Origin: Nageia nagi
Taxonomy: Eukaryota; Pinophyta
DNA length: 64,000 bases
Assembly (NCBI GenBank): GCA_050084985.1
Contig: JBITNC010000001.1
Location: forward strand, 188,108,001 to 188,172,000
Direction of reading: 5' to 3'
Within the stretch, counting starts at the first letter, position 1, and each line of letters starts with the position of its first letter. The notes beneath the pieces were generated by a model. It did no database searches and had not been told where the DNA came from. It saw nothing but the letters and a program-made list of their open reading frames with translations. This document shows, piece by piece, positions 1-11,599 of the stretch. The position numbers were made by a program, and so were the translations under genes.

Positions 1-60
1 CTTGCAATCCTAGGTTAAATGACCAGGTATCATGTGAAAATTGCAAAATTCCTAATAGTG
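1..60 (-). pseudogene. Gypsy gag zinc-knuckle remnant
   Basis: Read on the minus strand, the first 60 bases give a zinc-knuckle-like sequence, C-N-F-H then G-H-L-T, a stop, then D-C-K. This matches the spacing of the C-x2-H...GH-x-T-x-x-C knuckle common at the gag end of plant Ty3/Gypsy elements. A stop codon interrupts it just before the last Cys. It lies directly downstream (minus strand) of the gag domain at 208-759, which is the expected order. The window edge cuts whatever follows (protease, reverse transcriptase). Confidence 0.5.
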
Positions 61-207
61 AAAATTTCTAGGCACACCATTAGTAAACTTAGGTTCAACA
101 ATAAGAGGCAATTCGATTAGTTCCTCATATAATAATACATTTAGAATATTATCAATAGTATCAATCAAAGGAGTATATTGGTGAGTATGTTTGGATGGAA
201 AACTACC

Positions 208-759
208 TCATTTCTTGTGAGCAACATGATTTGCTTCAACCTTGGTTTGATTTTTAGTAATAGGTTTTGCAGGTGAAGTATGCTCAACATGTTTCATAGC
301 ACTCAACTTTTTAATCCATGGTTCCTTTTTAGTAATAGTGTCAATCATATCTCCTAAAGACATATCATGATTAGATATGACAAATAGCTTATATATAGGC
401 AAGGCACCATCCATAAAAATATGCTTGAGTTCATGTTTATCCATGGTGAGTTTATTAGTAGCTTGTTTCCATATCTTTGCAAAATCCTTCATTGATTGGT
501 TAGGGAGTAGTTTAATTTTATACAAGTCCATAAAATAAACCTTCTTAGTAATGTTATAACCATAATCATGTAAAAATATATGAATCAAATCCTCATAGCT
601 ATTAATGCTACTTTTAGGAAGCTGAAAGTGCCATTTTAAAGCCTCATCCTTCAAACTATAAGAAAATAACTTATCCAACAAATCTTGCTCATGCATATAT
701 TCAATAGCTTCTTCATAAAATTTATGAACATGCATCCTAGGATTCTGCATACAATCCAA
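208..759 (-). pseudogene. Gypsy gag capsid domain, remnant
   Basis: An open stretch of 183 codons resembles the Retrotrans_gag domain of plant Ty3/Gypsy elements. Typical features are residues about 15-100: a helix-rich run with LLDKLFSYSLKDEALKWHF, then the W-x-x-L...SI-S-Y-E-D-L pattern and MKDFAKIWKQA, which correspond to the family's 'L.G.A..W...L..nSI.sw..L...F' signature. Gag packages element RNA into cytoplasmic virus-like particles. The reading frame here is open but its natural neighbours are broken: the N-terminal part continues at 781-1860 through stops, and the zinc knuckle at 1-60 has a stop. It is therefore a decayed copy, not a functional gene. The protein family is clear; the exact Gypsy lineage is not. 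Confidence 0.7.
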
Positions 760-780
760 CTTAGTAAATTTGAAACTCTT

Positions 781-1860
781 TTACCAAGGGATTATTTTGG
801 CAAGAATTCTAGCAGTGAGGGGTCTTTTTAAACATGAAAGGAAATCATTATCATTACTCACCATGTTCTTAAACCCTACATTGGTCTTCGAGGATGGTGG
901 TGGGGAAGGAGGAGGTTGTTGTAAATTGTTTGATGTCTGAAGTGGAATATTTTTTAAAATAGCAAACTCATTAGTATAATTAATCCTATCCTTCACAAGT
1001 TCATGCTATTCTCTTACCAAGATTTCTAATTATTCATATGGAGGTTGTTTATACCAATCAATGTTTTCTTGGATATCCATAATGATACCTACCTCAATCT
1101 CATGCTCTTCGAGAGTCCAAGTTAGTTCTAGATTAAAGGATTCTCTAATAACTTCATTAAGTTGTTACTTAATGAGATTTTTAATTTCATTAATTAGAAA
1201 AGAACTTTACCCTTACTTTTTTCTCTTGATCGAAGTAATGTGAATTAAGGATCAAATTACTATAAGATTCTTCATCCTCATCCTCAAGTTATGACTGGTC
1301 ATCACTTTCAAAAATATCATCCTCATCCTCAAGTTATGACTGGTCATCACTTTCAAAAATATCATCCTCATGTAGTGGTTGTTCCAACTCATCATCAAGC
1401 TCTAGTTTGGACTCTACTTCGTTAGGATCTATGCCTCTTGCACCATGGTGATAATCAATCATGTTGCCCACATCGTACATTTCATGTGTAGGTTAAACAT
1501 GTTTCGATGATTTGCTCATAATGGAGCAAGCTATCTTTGAATTCTATATTTTTCAATTGGTTATAAATCAAATTTGCATTTGTAAGAAGTTCCTCCATAA
1601 CAAAAGTGTTATTACAAACAAAAAATTGTAACCTTACTTTATCAGATAACACCTATTGAATGGATTGAGCATTATAAGGAATCCTATCAAGATTAGGGAG
1701 TTCATCATCATCAGAAGGTTCTAGATGAGGAGCCAAATTATCCAAGTTTCTAGGATCAAGAATAGCATAGCAATTAGGAGTCTCCAAAAATGGATATTCA
1801 TTTACTAGAATATGAATATTCAAAATCCCATATGGTCCTAGGAGGAGGGATTTGAACAAA
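781..1860 (-). pseudogene. Gypsy gag N-terminal and linker remnant
   Basis: Two open pieces on the minus strand (996-781 and 1859-1653) are joined by a stop-ridden linker. The first contains a proline-rich run (QPPPSPPPSS) and continues toward the gag domain at 759. The second has an acidic segment (EPSDDDELPNLDR). Low-complexity acidic and proline-rich N-terminal regions ahead of the capsid domain are common in large plant Gypsy gags. I infer the assignment from position and orientation, not from a recognised domain. The linker contains an exact 45-bp tandem duplication (listed separately). Confidence 0.4.
1273..1371. repeat. 45-bp exact tandem duplication
   Basis: Positions 1273-1317 and 1318-1362 are identical over all 45 bases, followed by 9 bases of a third copy. 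The unit length is a multiple of three and, read on the minus strand, codes an acidic serine/aspartate/glutamate-rich peptide with one stop. It lies in an otherwise decayed gag linker. Confidence 0.9.
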
Positions 1861-2700
1861 CAATTCAGGATTAATTTGAAGACTTCTCCTAACCTCTAAA
1901 AACTATACTTTGTATTTGGATAATGTAGGTTTATCTGGGTTAAGATCCATCTTTGGGATATAAGTAGAATAAGACCTAGTTTTATGTTACTCTTTGGCTA
2001 CTATTTGGAGCACTTCCTCTTTGGAGAAAGTAGCAAATATGGATTCATAACTTTACAAAAGGATTTTGCCCTAGATGAAGACCTAGGTGTGTAATAATGT
2101 CAGGTTCACCAAATGTAGACCGTAAATAATGCAATGATGTAATTAATTAGGAGAATTAACACATGCACTATTTGGTCTATTAGTTAGTTGCCATAAAGTA
2201 GGAATATGACAATAGATGATTAAGCATACAAGTTCATTTCATTAATATGCATATTCAATTGATCAAGGAAAGGCATACATCAAGAATGAGCAATATCATA
2301 TACACTAGTGCAATGTCAGTGTCCTAGTAACAGTACACCATCAACATCATGTTAATGATCAAATTAAAGATGTGATGAAAGATGAAATGATAATTGAACA
2401 AATGATTTATCAATATACCGAAAGTATGATAATTCTTAAGATAAGAGATTCACTTGTTACATTAAGAAGACCTTGCAAAGGCTTACTTTGCAAATGATGT
2501 TCGAGTCCTTAATTCTCTATCTCATATTCAGTTGATAGAAGCCTTTGATCTTCTATAATATGCCCCTTTATCTAGTCTCCACTTGACAATCATGTCTTTA
2601 ATGCCTTTATATAGCGATGGTTTTATTATAGGATTTGACCCTTTGTATAATTCATCCTACACCTCTTTTATACATTTTAAATCCCTTTTTAAATAATACA
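1861..2700. other. No recognisable gene, AT-rich spacer
   Basis: I see no long open frame, no RNA gene and no LTR terminus here. The stretch lies between the N-terminal end of the minus-strand Gypsy gag remnant and the start of homology to the Copia leader. It may be the 5' untranslated region of that Gypsy element, but nothing in it proves this. Confidence 0.4.
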
Positions 2701-3631
2701 TTGTTAAGAGATTAAAATGATTTATTAAATACATAAAGGTTCATTTTGAGGCATCCACTAGGAGAATTTTTCAAGTTTTGGATAATGAATCTTTGTATAG
2801 AGTTCCATTAGGGGTTGTAACAAAACCCTTTGGACTCTTAGGCTCATTTATTGTTACTTAAAATTAATAAACCTTTATAAAAAGATCCATTTTATGACAA
2901 ATTGGACTCTTTGGTTCATACTTTGGATGATGTTGGATGTAGTTTCAATTTTAAAGCACTTTATTTATTTTGCACTTTTACTTTATATACAAAGTACACA
3001 AACATTGAAAATTATTTCACCCTAAAATGAATTCATTGGCATATTTTTCATAACATGAATTATTTGGGAAGCCATGAGGTGAGGATAAGGTATATTAGAG
3101 CCTTTTAATTTGATGATCCAAGTGGTGAAAAGTTTGTACTTCTTAATTACCCCTAAGTTCTCTATTGGTCTAGATTTAACTCCATATAGCTGGACATGTA
3201 TGTGTGTAGTGATACCACATGTCCACCCATCCATTTAGGGATTATCTTGATAACCTAGGAGGAAAACTAAAAAACTTAATCAAGATAATTAATTTAGTCA
3301 ATCCAACATACATCACAACCTTGAATATATCTTATACTTCTTCTTGTTAGAGTATATCATTGCCCAAGGTGAACTGGTTGAGGATTGGAAGGACTTGGGC
3401 TCCTTATGAGCATTTAGGTGAAGACCTAATTTTAGATAAGAAAATAAGTTTTAACTCTTTTCTTTTTGTGATTATACTTGATGATGAAGATGTTGGATGT
3501 ATGATTATAATTCTTGTTAATAATTTAAGTATTTAATTTGTTAAATAGTTCAAATATGTATTTATATGATTAATATTTTTAAATTCATCATGTATGCTTA
3601 CATTTTTTATCTCCTTCATTTTTTTGTAGTA

Positions 3632-4455
3632 ATGGGAGACTCTTTTATACCTAAGTATATCATAGATGGTTTCAACTATCATATTTGGGAACTTAAGATT
3701 GAAGTATAACTTCAAGTACATAAATTTTGGATGATTGTTAATGAAAACCAAGTTGCTCCATCAAGGGAGAAGGAACTTGAAGCTTATAATACTAGGAATG
3801 ATTTGGCAAATTCTATGATCTTTTACATAGTTTTAGATCAAATCCTCCTCATAATATCTTCTTCAAACACTGTAAAAAAAGCTTGGTATAAACTAAATAG
3901 TATCTACCTTGGCACTAAATTTTCTGAGGTTCACCATTCTTCAAAAGTTACTTCAATCACATCAAAAGGAAAATAAAAATGTGACTATATATTTGAATAA
4001 GTAACTTTCGAACTTAGCTTGTGGGGTGTGCCTATAATTAGATCAATTATGAGTTTTTAACTTTCATCATCCTTTAAAGCCTCTCTACTAAATTTATTCA
4101 CTTTATGACTATTATTGAAACTAGGCTTGATGATGAAAAAGAAGTGTTCTCTTTAAAAAATCTATTGAAGCTTCTCTTGAAGCATGAGAAAACACCTAAT
4201 AATAAAGTGTTGATCACCAATATTAAACAGCCATTTGTGGCACTTGGTCCAATGATGTCTCACTTCAAAAAGAAAAGCCATAACCAAAAGAAAGGTTCTT
4301 ATGCTCTTAAGAAGAACTTCAATAAAGGTGAAAATAAGAATACTTATGATCATGATAAGTTAAAGAAAACCAAAGCCAAATTTGATAGAAATTATAATTT
4401 CTATGACATCTATGGTCATAAAGAAGTTGATTACTTTAAGAAAAATAAAGAATAA
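3632..4455 (+). pseudogene. Copia gag remnant (copy C)
   Basis: The ATG at 3632 aligns with the gag start of element A at 50684; both follow a TTTTG..TAG run. Recognisable pieces are 3731-3976 (gag N-terminal half, with AWYKLNSIYLGTKFS matching AWDRLKKIYLGSKFS in A) and 4105-4455 (TRLDDEKEVFSLKNLLKLLLKHEK, then a basic linker). The zinc knuckle at about 4396-4440 has lost its cysteines: it reads N-F-Y-D-I-Y-G-H-K-E-V-D-Y where A reads N-F-C-G-I-F-G-H-K-E-Y-D-C. These C-to-Y changes correspond to G-to-A transitions. The gag could not bind zinc even if translated. Confidence 0.8.
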
Positions 4456-4559
4456 AATGAAAAAGGATATGAGAAACCAAACAAATCTAATGATAAGAAT
4501 AAGAAAAAGAATTTTGCTTATGTTGTTTCCTTTTATGCCAAATCTTGCATTTTTTCAAA

Positions 4560-5880
4560 TGATAAGGTTATTGATTACTGCACTAATCATATGTGTTTCA
4601 AAAAATATAAGTTTGAAAACTTTTATAAGTATAAAAAATATGTAGTTATGATAGATGATAGTTCAGTACTTGAAGTTTAAGGTATTGGGAGTGTGTTGTT
4701 ACAAGGAAAGATTCTTGAGAATGTGCTTTATGTGCTAAAACTCATTATAAATCTTCTTTCTATAACTCAGGTTGCAAGAAAAGGTTACTCTTTTGAGTTT
4801 AACTCACACTCTTAGTGTATGAAAAAAGGTCTAGCCACTTTGTTGAAAAGATCAATGAAAGATAACCTTTACATTATGGATCAATCTCCAACAAAGATGT
4901 GTCTTGCAACTAATATTTACTCTAAAGGTAATCTTTGATATCATATATTAGGCCACCTAAACCATAAGAGCATTCAAGTTATGAAATATCATGAACTTGT
5001 GAAAGGTTTGCCTACAATATCATCTAAAATTGGTGTTTGTAAAAAGTGTATTCTAGGTAAAATGACTCAACAAAATTTTTTAAAGGATAAGGTAACTATA
5101 GCAACTCAACCTCTTCAGCTTGTGTAAATAGATTTGATGGGTCCATTTCTGACTAAGTCACTTGGAGAAGCATCTTATGTCTTGACCTTTATTGATGAAT
5201 TCAATAGGATGATATTTGGTTATCTTTTAGAGAACAAGGATCAAACCTTTGATAGGTTCAAAAATTTCAAAGGCTTAGTAAAAAATCAATCTAGATTCAA
5301 AATCAAGATGTTAAGATCTGATAATGGGGGTGAGTATAATAGTAATAAATTTAATAATTTTTGTACCAAGTATGAAATCAAGAGATAATTTATGATCCCT
5401 TACACTCCTCAGCAGAATGGTGTAGCCAAAAGGAAGAATAGAACTATTCAATAAATGGAAAGTTATATGTTGGGAGATCTTCCTAGCTTCATATGGAATG
5501 AAGTTGTAAATACTATAATCTACATCTTAAATAGATATCTTACAAACATAGTTGAAGGTAAAATTCTATATGAGACATGGATATGAAAGAAACCTAACAT
5601 CTCTCACTTTAGGATCTTTGTCCATGATGCCTATGTCTTTGTTATTCCTAAAGAAAGAAAGAAGTTGGATAAGAGATCTGAAAAGTGTATCTTTGTGGGC
5701 TGTGACAATCAACATAGAGGCTACAACTTATACCAACCTTCCTCTAAGGTAGTCTTTGTATCTAGGCATGTAAAGTTCAATAAACTTGTTAAAGAGTTTC
5801 CTTCTTATGAGAACCTTGATGAGGTGATGATTCTTCTGTTGCACCTAACTAGATGGATTCTAGGTGGATATGTCACCTAA
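4560..5880 (+). pseudogene. Copia protease-integrase remnant (copy C)
   Basis: Protease remnant at 4570-4680: V-I-D-Y-C-T-N-H-M-C, where A has V-D-S-G-C-T-N-H-M-C, so the D-S-G catalytic triplet is lost. Integrase: the zinc-binding region at 4935-5065 (H-I-L-G-H-L-N-H-K-S...C-K-K-C-I-L-G-K) and the catalytic core from about 5125, with L-M-G-P-F...L-T-F-I-D-E-F-N-R and R-S-D-N-G-G-E-Y-N-S (open at 5134-5388). The C-terminal part at 5665-5790 reads KCIFVGCDNQHRGYNLYQPS. Several stops break the frame, for example at 5125 and 5386. The order is the Copia order, with integrase before reverse transcriptase. Confidence 0.8.
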
Positions 5881-5929
5881 GGAACAAAACTCTCCAACTC
5901 AAAGGACAATAAAAAGTATGACCATTAAT

Positions 5930-7140
5930 AAATCATCATTCAAGGAAGCTTCAAAGAACAAGTGCTAGATGAATGCAATGAATGTGAAGTATGAAGCTCT
6001 AATAAAGTATCAAACTTAGGATTTGGTTTCTTACCCTAATGAGCACAATGTGATTGGTAATAAATAGATTTACAAGGTCAAATATAATTCAGTTGAAGAG
6101 ATTGAGAAGTACAAAGTAAGGTTAGTAGCTAAGGAATTCGCTAAAAAATATGGAGTTGATTATGAAAAAACCTTTGTTCTAATGGTAAAGAGGCCTGCTG
6201 TCAGGGTAATCTTTGCTATTTCAACAGCTTAATGATGGAAAGTTTTTCAACTTGATTTCAAGAGTGATTTTCTCAATGGTGACTTAGGTGTGAAAATCTA
6301 CATGAGCTAACCAAAAGGATTTGTTGTGAAAGGTAAACAATCACTTATTTATAAGTTAAATAAGTCCTTATATGAACTTAACAAAGCACCTAGGGCCTGG
6401 TACAAAATATTTCAAGATACTTTTAGGATACTGGGTTTGCTAAATGTTTCTTTGAATCAGATCTTTATGTGATTAACCAAGGATAAAATTGATTTTGATT
6501 CTTTTCCATGGATGATCTGTTGATTACAAGGAATAATATAGTCCTCATACAAGATTGTATTTTCAAACTTAAGGTAACTTTGGAAATGATAGACCTTGGT
6601 TTATTGAACTACTACCTTAATATGAAAGTGTACCAATATAAATATTTTACTTATCTTAGTCAATCCAAATATATATTATATATCTTGCAAAAGTTTAGAA
6701 TGGTGGAATCTAAACTAAATGCAATTCTAGTCTCTCTTAGAATCACTTTGTCTCTTAATTTCAACTTTCAATTAGCAGATGCTACAAATTACAAGTAACT
6801 AATTATTCATCTTTTATATTTGATTATATTCAAGTTAGATATCAACTTTGTCATCAATTTGATGGCTTATTTTATACAAAAATCATATGTTAAGCACTTT
6901 AATATTGTTAAGCAAATTTTGAAGTATGTTGCGAGCACTAAAGATCTTACTCTTAAGTATGATAAGTTGCCTTTATTTGTTCTCTTAGTATTCTCAGATT
7001 TTGACTATGGAAAAAATAAACATGACATAAAATCAACCTATGCTTATGTGTTTAGCATTGGTTCAAGTGCTATCTCTTGGGCATCTAAGAATTAGTCTAC
7101 TACTACTGTCTCCACCACAAAGGCTAAATATCGTGCTATC
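5930..7140 (+). pseudogene. Copia RT-RNase H remnant (copy C)
   Basis: Reverse transcriptase begins near 5935 and carries degraded family signatures: W-D/L-V-S-Y-P-N, then KVFQLDFKSDFLNGD at about 6240-6285 and YELNKAPRAWY at about 6370-6405. The expected YVDD active site reads S-M-D-D-L-L-I-T-R-N-N at 6504-6540, so the first two residues are changed. Open pieces are 6508-6798 and 6820-7095. RNase H is represented by S-D-F-D-Y-G-K-N...K-S-T-Y-A-Y-V-F at 6995-7060 and ends abruptly after K-A-K-Y-R-A-I at about 7140. Confidence 0.8.
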
Positions 7141-7144
7141 TTCA

Positions 7145-8430
7145 TTATTTCTCTCAACTTTTCCATGATGCCCTCATCTATGGTGGCTAGAAAACTATTG
7201 TGAAAGGATTCCCATGTCAGTTTAAAACCATCATTAAATCTTGATTTTGGTATAATGAACCATCAAATTTTGAAAATTTAAGACTTTTTCTATTATTCAA
7301 TATTTTATAAGTAATTAAATCATGTAAAGATATTTTTAAGAAAAAAAAATAATCATCATCATTATTACCAGGCAAAGAATTTTCTAATTTTTTTGTTCTT
7401 TCTTTTAGTTGTATTTCATCAATAGAAGGTTCAATGACTATTAGGGAAGGAACTACTTAGGGTGGTGGTGGAGTAACCATTTGTGATTAAGTCGAAACTA
7501 CTTGAGGTTAAGATGTAAATTTTGAGGTGGTATGGTTTGGTATGCTAATTGAGCTCATTTTAATTCCTCCTCCTTTAATTTAAAAAAAGTATTGGTTCTA
7601 GTGGTTGTTTGCTCTTTTAAATTATGTAACAGTTGATATAAGTGATCTAATCTTTGGTTATTTTTGGATTTTTAAAATTCTATGGACTCTTGAATATTTG
7701 GTAATAAATCAATTGTAACATGATGTTCCTCAATAGAATAATCATCATTATTTTCATAATTTTTGTTAATAAGATTTATAATTTATTATTTTGCATCCCT
7801 AGGTTTATTATGTTCAATTTGAATTTTCTTACCTTTATCTTGTTTGAGTAGCATAAGGAAGTATACTTTAAGTTGCTTGTTCATTTTGTATCAAAGAAGA
7901 AGATAGATCATCCTCACAATATATGATCCTTGGAGAGCATCTAGATGTTCTAAGATTTTTCATATGTTGAGAAACATCAACATCTATAGTATCGATGTTG
8001 TGATCATAATGAAGTATAATGTTGGTGCCATTTGATTTTTCCTTATGGAAATAGAGAGTTTACTTAAACCTAGTTGATCATAATAAAATAAAGAATCAAT
8101 GGATTATGAAGATTTTGAGTCCTCATTTATGCTATTATTGCATATTTGTTTATAATATACAAAATAACTTGATTATTATTAGTAACATAATATTCTAATT
8201 GATTATCAAGAGAGAATAACCCAGTCAAAGATCTTAAAATTAAGAGGAATAGCATAAGATCATCTAGAGGGTCATATATAGTAACATGATCTTGCAGTTA
8301 CATAAATTTTATTTATGTAATTACTTAAAATAATTAAATTACAATTATTAAGTCATTTTATTATTATTAATATTATAATCATCATAATCTATTATAATGG
8401 ACTAATGTGTATCTTATTTGTAGGTAATGC
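7145..8430 (-). pseudogene. Degenerate Gypsy gag N-terminal remnant
   Basis: Minus-strand reading of 7600 to 7145 gives short pieces in the order expected for the start of a Gypsy gag: a proline run (S-T-P-P-P-P), then K-F-S-K-F-D-G-S, which resembles the 'F-x-G' start of the capsid region, then T-W-E-S-F-H-N-S-F. No long frame survives. From 7650 to 8430 the text has the same simple AT-rich look as 1000-2100, with no further recognisable motif. Orientation agrees with the gag at 1-1860, so the two may be halves of one Gypsy copy split by Copia C, but I could not align them across the gap. Confidence 0.35.
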
Positions 8431-9040
8431 GAGGCCTAAGGTGTGGGAACCGATACAAGGTATGGGTTATATCATCAAGTTCCCTATATAACCAAGATCC
8501 ACACAAGTCCATTGTTAAGACAAATCTAGATAACATATTTTGAGATTAATGGTGACATATCCCCTTTAAGTGTTTCTCAATATCACCTTATCAAGATTAG
8601 AATTTGAATACTTGAATTATATTATATAAGCTATCATACTATTATTTCATATAATTTGATATTCTTGCAGGCTTGCAAGGCAACAACCTTGATTGTGACT
8701 TCAAATTTCTCCAAAAGAGAACAAGTGATAGCTTGTTTGAGAACTAACATTGACCTATTTTTCTTTAGAATGGTTGATGATGATCCATTTCTAATGGATC
8801 AATAAGTTGTGGTTTCTATGGTATCTTCATCTAGTTGTCCTTCATTCATGTATTGCTTCCTTTCATTTATAATAGGTAAGTACAACTTGTAAGTATTTGA
8901 ATCTCTATCTTGATAGGCATTAGCTTATATGGAAGGCTATTATCCACCTAATTTCAAGATATACCATAAGTGTATATCATTTTTGGATCATGTATAGAAA
9001 TGATTGGAAATTGTTGCAACATGCTCAGATTGGTAATGGG
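8431..9040. other. No recognisable gene
   Basis: This is spacer DNA between a gag remnant and LTR element B. I see no open frame above about 50 codons, no terminal repeats and no RNA gene. Confidence 0.4.
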
Positions 9041-9512
9041 TGTTAGAAATTGTAATATAATATTATGTAATATTTCTCTTTAATGTAAATTCACTTAATG
9101 TTTAAAGTATCTTTAGATAACTTAAAGCATTAAGAGAATAAATATAGAAAGAGAAATAAATATAGAAACACTTTTAACCTTACCCTTGGGTAAAAGGAAG
9201 GTTAAAAGGTGGGTTTCTTCTTATAAATAGAGAGGTACCCCTTTCATTATGTAACTTGATAAAATATGGTAATATGTGTCTTATAAAAATGCTCTTATAA
9301 GAGCTTTGTAGAATAATTTTTCAAAATTTATCTTATAAGAAGTAATATAGTGATGGTTTAAAATAGATGTACTTCCAAGAGATGGAAGAACCACTATACA
9401 TGATTCGTTATTTTTTATATGATTGATTATTACTTTGCTATAAAGATGAATGTTAAATTTATTGAAGAAGCTTCAATGTTATCATAATTTATGAAATCCT
9501 TCAATTCTATCA
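9041..9512 (+). repeat. 5' LTR of element B
   Basis: It begins TGTTAGAAATTG and ends ...TTCTATCA just before the primer site. An A-family LTR core is visible: ACCTTACCCTTGGGT, then TATAAATAGAGAGG at 9222-9235. The matching 3' LTR begins at 13112. The exact 3' end could instead be 9503 (...CCTTCA), as in element A. Confidence 0.75.
9222..9229 (+). promoter_or_regulatory. TATA box in LTR B
   Basis: TATAAATA lies 181 bp into the LTR, followed by AGAGAGG. This mirrors the TATA box of the LTR of element A and is the expected RNA polymerase II start region for element transcription. Confidence 0.55.
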
Positions 9513-9514
9513 AG

Positions 9515-9526
9515 TGGTATCAGAGT
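9515..9526 (+). other. Primer binding site, element B
   Basis: TGGTATCAGAGT matches the initiator-Met tRNA primer site consensus TGGTATCAGAGC at all but the last base. It lies 2 bp after the LTR end chosen here. Confidence 0.75.
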
Positions 9527-10003
9527 CATTTTTGTGGTAATCTCCTCAAATTTTTACTTGGTAAGTTTGAGGTAAATCTTCTCAAATTTAAGATATATCT
9601 AACCTCTAAACTTGTTTCAATTTTTTATTTGAAATTTCAATGGTTAGTCTATTTCAATTTTTTATTTTGAAGTTAAAATTTGATATCTATATTAACATGT
9701 TTATGCTAGAGTAATTGGCTAAGATCTAACATTTTTATGTAGTAACATGTTAGTAGTATTTGAAATTAGATATAACATATGGTATATGGTTAGAATCTAA
9801 GATCTTGAAAAAAATTAGTGCTTCTAATTTTTTTACTAAGTTGCAAGTTTACAAAAATCTAATTTATGATTTTTGTAATAAAAGTTCCTTTTTAGCAAGA
9901 AAGTAAGATATTATCTTACTATATTAACAAAGGTTACAATTTTTTTTTGTAACAAGTAAAGTTACAAAAGCTTGCAATTTTTTTTATATATAAAAAATTC
10001 GAT

Positions 10004-10009
<6 letters not shown>

Positions 10010-10037
<28 letters not shown>
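10010..10037. repeat. (AT)n microsatellite
   Basis: This is an uninterrupted alternating TA run of roughly 26-28 bases inside element B. Confidence 0.85.
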
Positions 10038-10040
<3 letters not shown>

Positions 10041-10139
10041 ACTAAAAAAAGAAAAAAAAAATTTCTATTTTTTTTAATATTTAAAAACAAAACATAATTT
10101 TATTATTATTTAAAAAAAAAAATTCTTAAAAGAGTTGCT

Positions 10140-10495
10140 TTCTTAATTTTAGCATCTTTAATAAGAACTTCATTATCTTTTTTTTTTTTTTTGAAAATTA
10201 ATATTTAATGAGTCAAAAAAAAAGAAAGGTGGACTTTTTAATTTTTTAATAAGTTATTTTTTTAATTTTAGCATTTTTAATATGAGTTACTTTTATCTTT
10301 TTAAAAAAAAAAAATCAAAATTTTTAATGAGTTAAAAAAAAGAAAGATGGATTTTTTTTATTTTTTTAGTGAGTTGATGTTTTAATTTTAGCATCTTTAA
10401 TATGAGCTCCTTTTATTTTTTATTTTTTTAAAGGAGAATCATTAATAAGTTAAAAAAATGTGGACTTTATAAATTTTTAATGAGTTAAATTTAAG
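10140..10495. repeat. ~118-bp tandem repeat, three copies
   Basis: Three successive units share the block TTTTAATTTTAGCATCTTTA, starting near 10144, 10260 and 10380. Each unit continues with a T/A homopolymer run, 'aatgagttaaaaaaa' and 'gaaaggtggacttttt'. Copies differ mainly in homopolymer length. Confidence 0.7.
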
Positions 10496-11599
10496 TCCTA
10501 AAGTCTTTTAAAATATGGTGCAATTTTTTAATGTAATTTTTAAATAAAGACTTAAATTATTAATAATTGCTTATTTTAAACATAGACTAAATTGTAACTT
10601 ATATACGTTTTTTAAGGTATGATAATTTTTTTATTTGATAAATTTTTATCTTAGGTCAAAATTTATTTACTTAAATGCATAATTATTACAAGTATAACAA
10701 ACTTTCAAAACAAAACTGGACTAATTTATCAAGTGAGATAATTATTTTTTATATAATATCTAATACCTTGCAAACCATTTTGATTGCACACTTGTTTTAA
10801 TGTAATTTTTTTTATGTTAATTTATGGTATTTTTTTGTTATAATAACAAAAAAAAAAAGAAGTTGCATTATATTATAAAAATTTATGCTTGTTATACTTG
10901 GTTATGCATATTATATTGCTATTATGCTTGGATGGTTAATTTATGCATATAATTAATCTTTTAATTTGATGAAAACATAAGTCCTTGGATGTGCATAACG
11001 TAAAAATGTAGGTAAAAAATTCTTTCAAATTTTGATATGCACTATCCTTATTGATTGCATTAGTTTATATTGTAAAAGTCTTAATATACTTAATATACAT
11101 TAGATTATAAAATTGATAGTTAATATGGATATTTTTTATATGCATATTGTTTGAAGTAAAAATTTGTTCAACTTTTCTTCAAACTGTCCTTATTTTTTTA
11201 ATCTTATATTGAATGAAAACTTTTTATTTATACATATATTCTTGTTTGTGCATATTGATCTTACATTGTATAAAAAAAAATTTAGTTGAACATAAATTCT
11301 TGTTGAAGTTTGTAAACTTTCTCAGCATTAGAATTGTTATGCACTAATCATCAAAATATTTATGCACATTGGATAATATACTTATTGGAATGAAAAGTTT
11401 TGCAAACTTTTTCATAAGAATTATTAAGGATAATTCACTATCATTGCTTTTGCATAAAAAAAATTATTTTAAAAAGAAAGTGTACAACTACCTTTAGAAA
11501 GTGTACATTCATTTATAGGTTTGTAGAGATTAGTAATTTCAATAAAAAAATTTAATGAAAGTTAATCATAAGAGGAAGTATAAAATCTAAGTATACTTG

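Larger units (their letters stand above)
2700..7140 (+). mobile_element. Ancient Copia element C, LTRs lost
   Basis: This is a heavily mutated relative of element A (47121-55989). Homology is visible from about 2790, where the leader phrase around 'taggggtt...caaaaccc' matches A near 49985, through gag, protease, integrase, reverse transcriptase and RNase H to 7140. Neither LTR remains. At 7140 the Copia homology stops inside RNase H and minus-strand Gypsy gag sequence begins, so the 3' end was removed by deletion or rearrangement. Stops and frameshifts occur roughly every 100-300 bp. It is much older than A, with perhaps a quarter of positions different by eye. Confidence 0.85.

Noticed and set aside
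1061-1243. 60-codon plus-strand open frame
   Set aside because: It is on the strand opposite the gag remnant and has no recognisable features.
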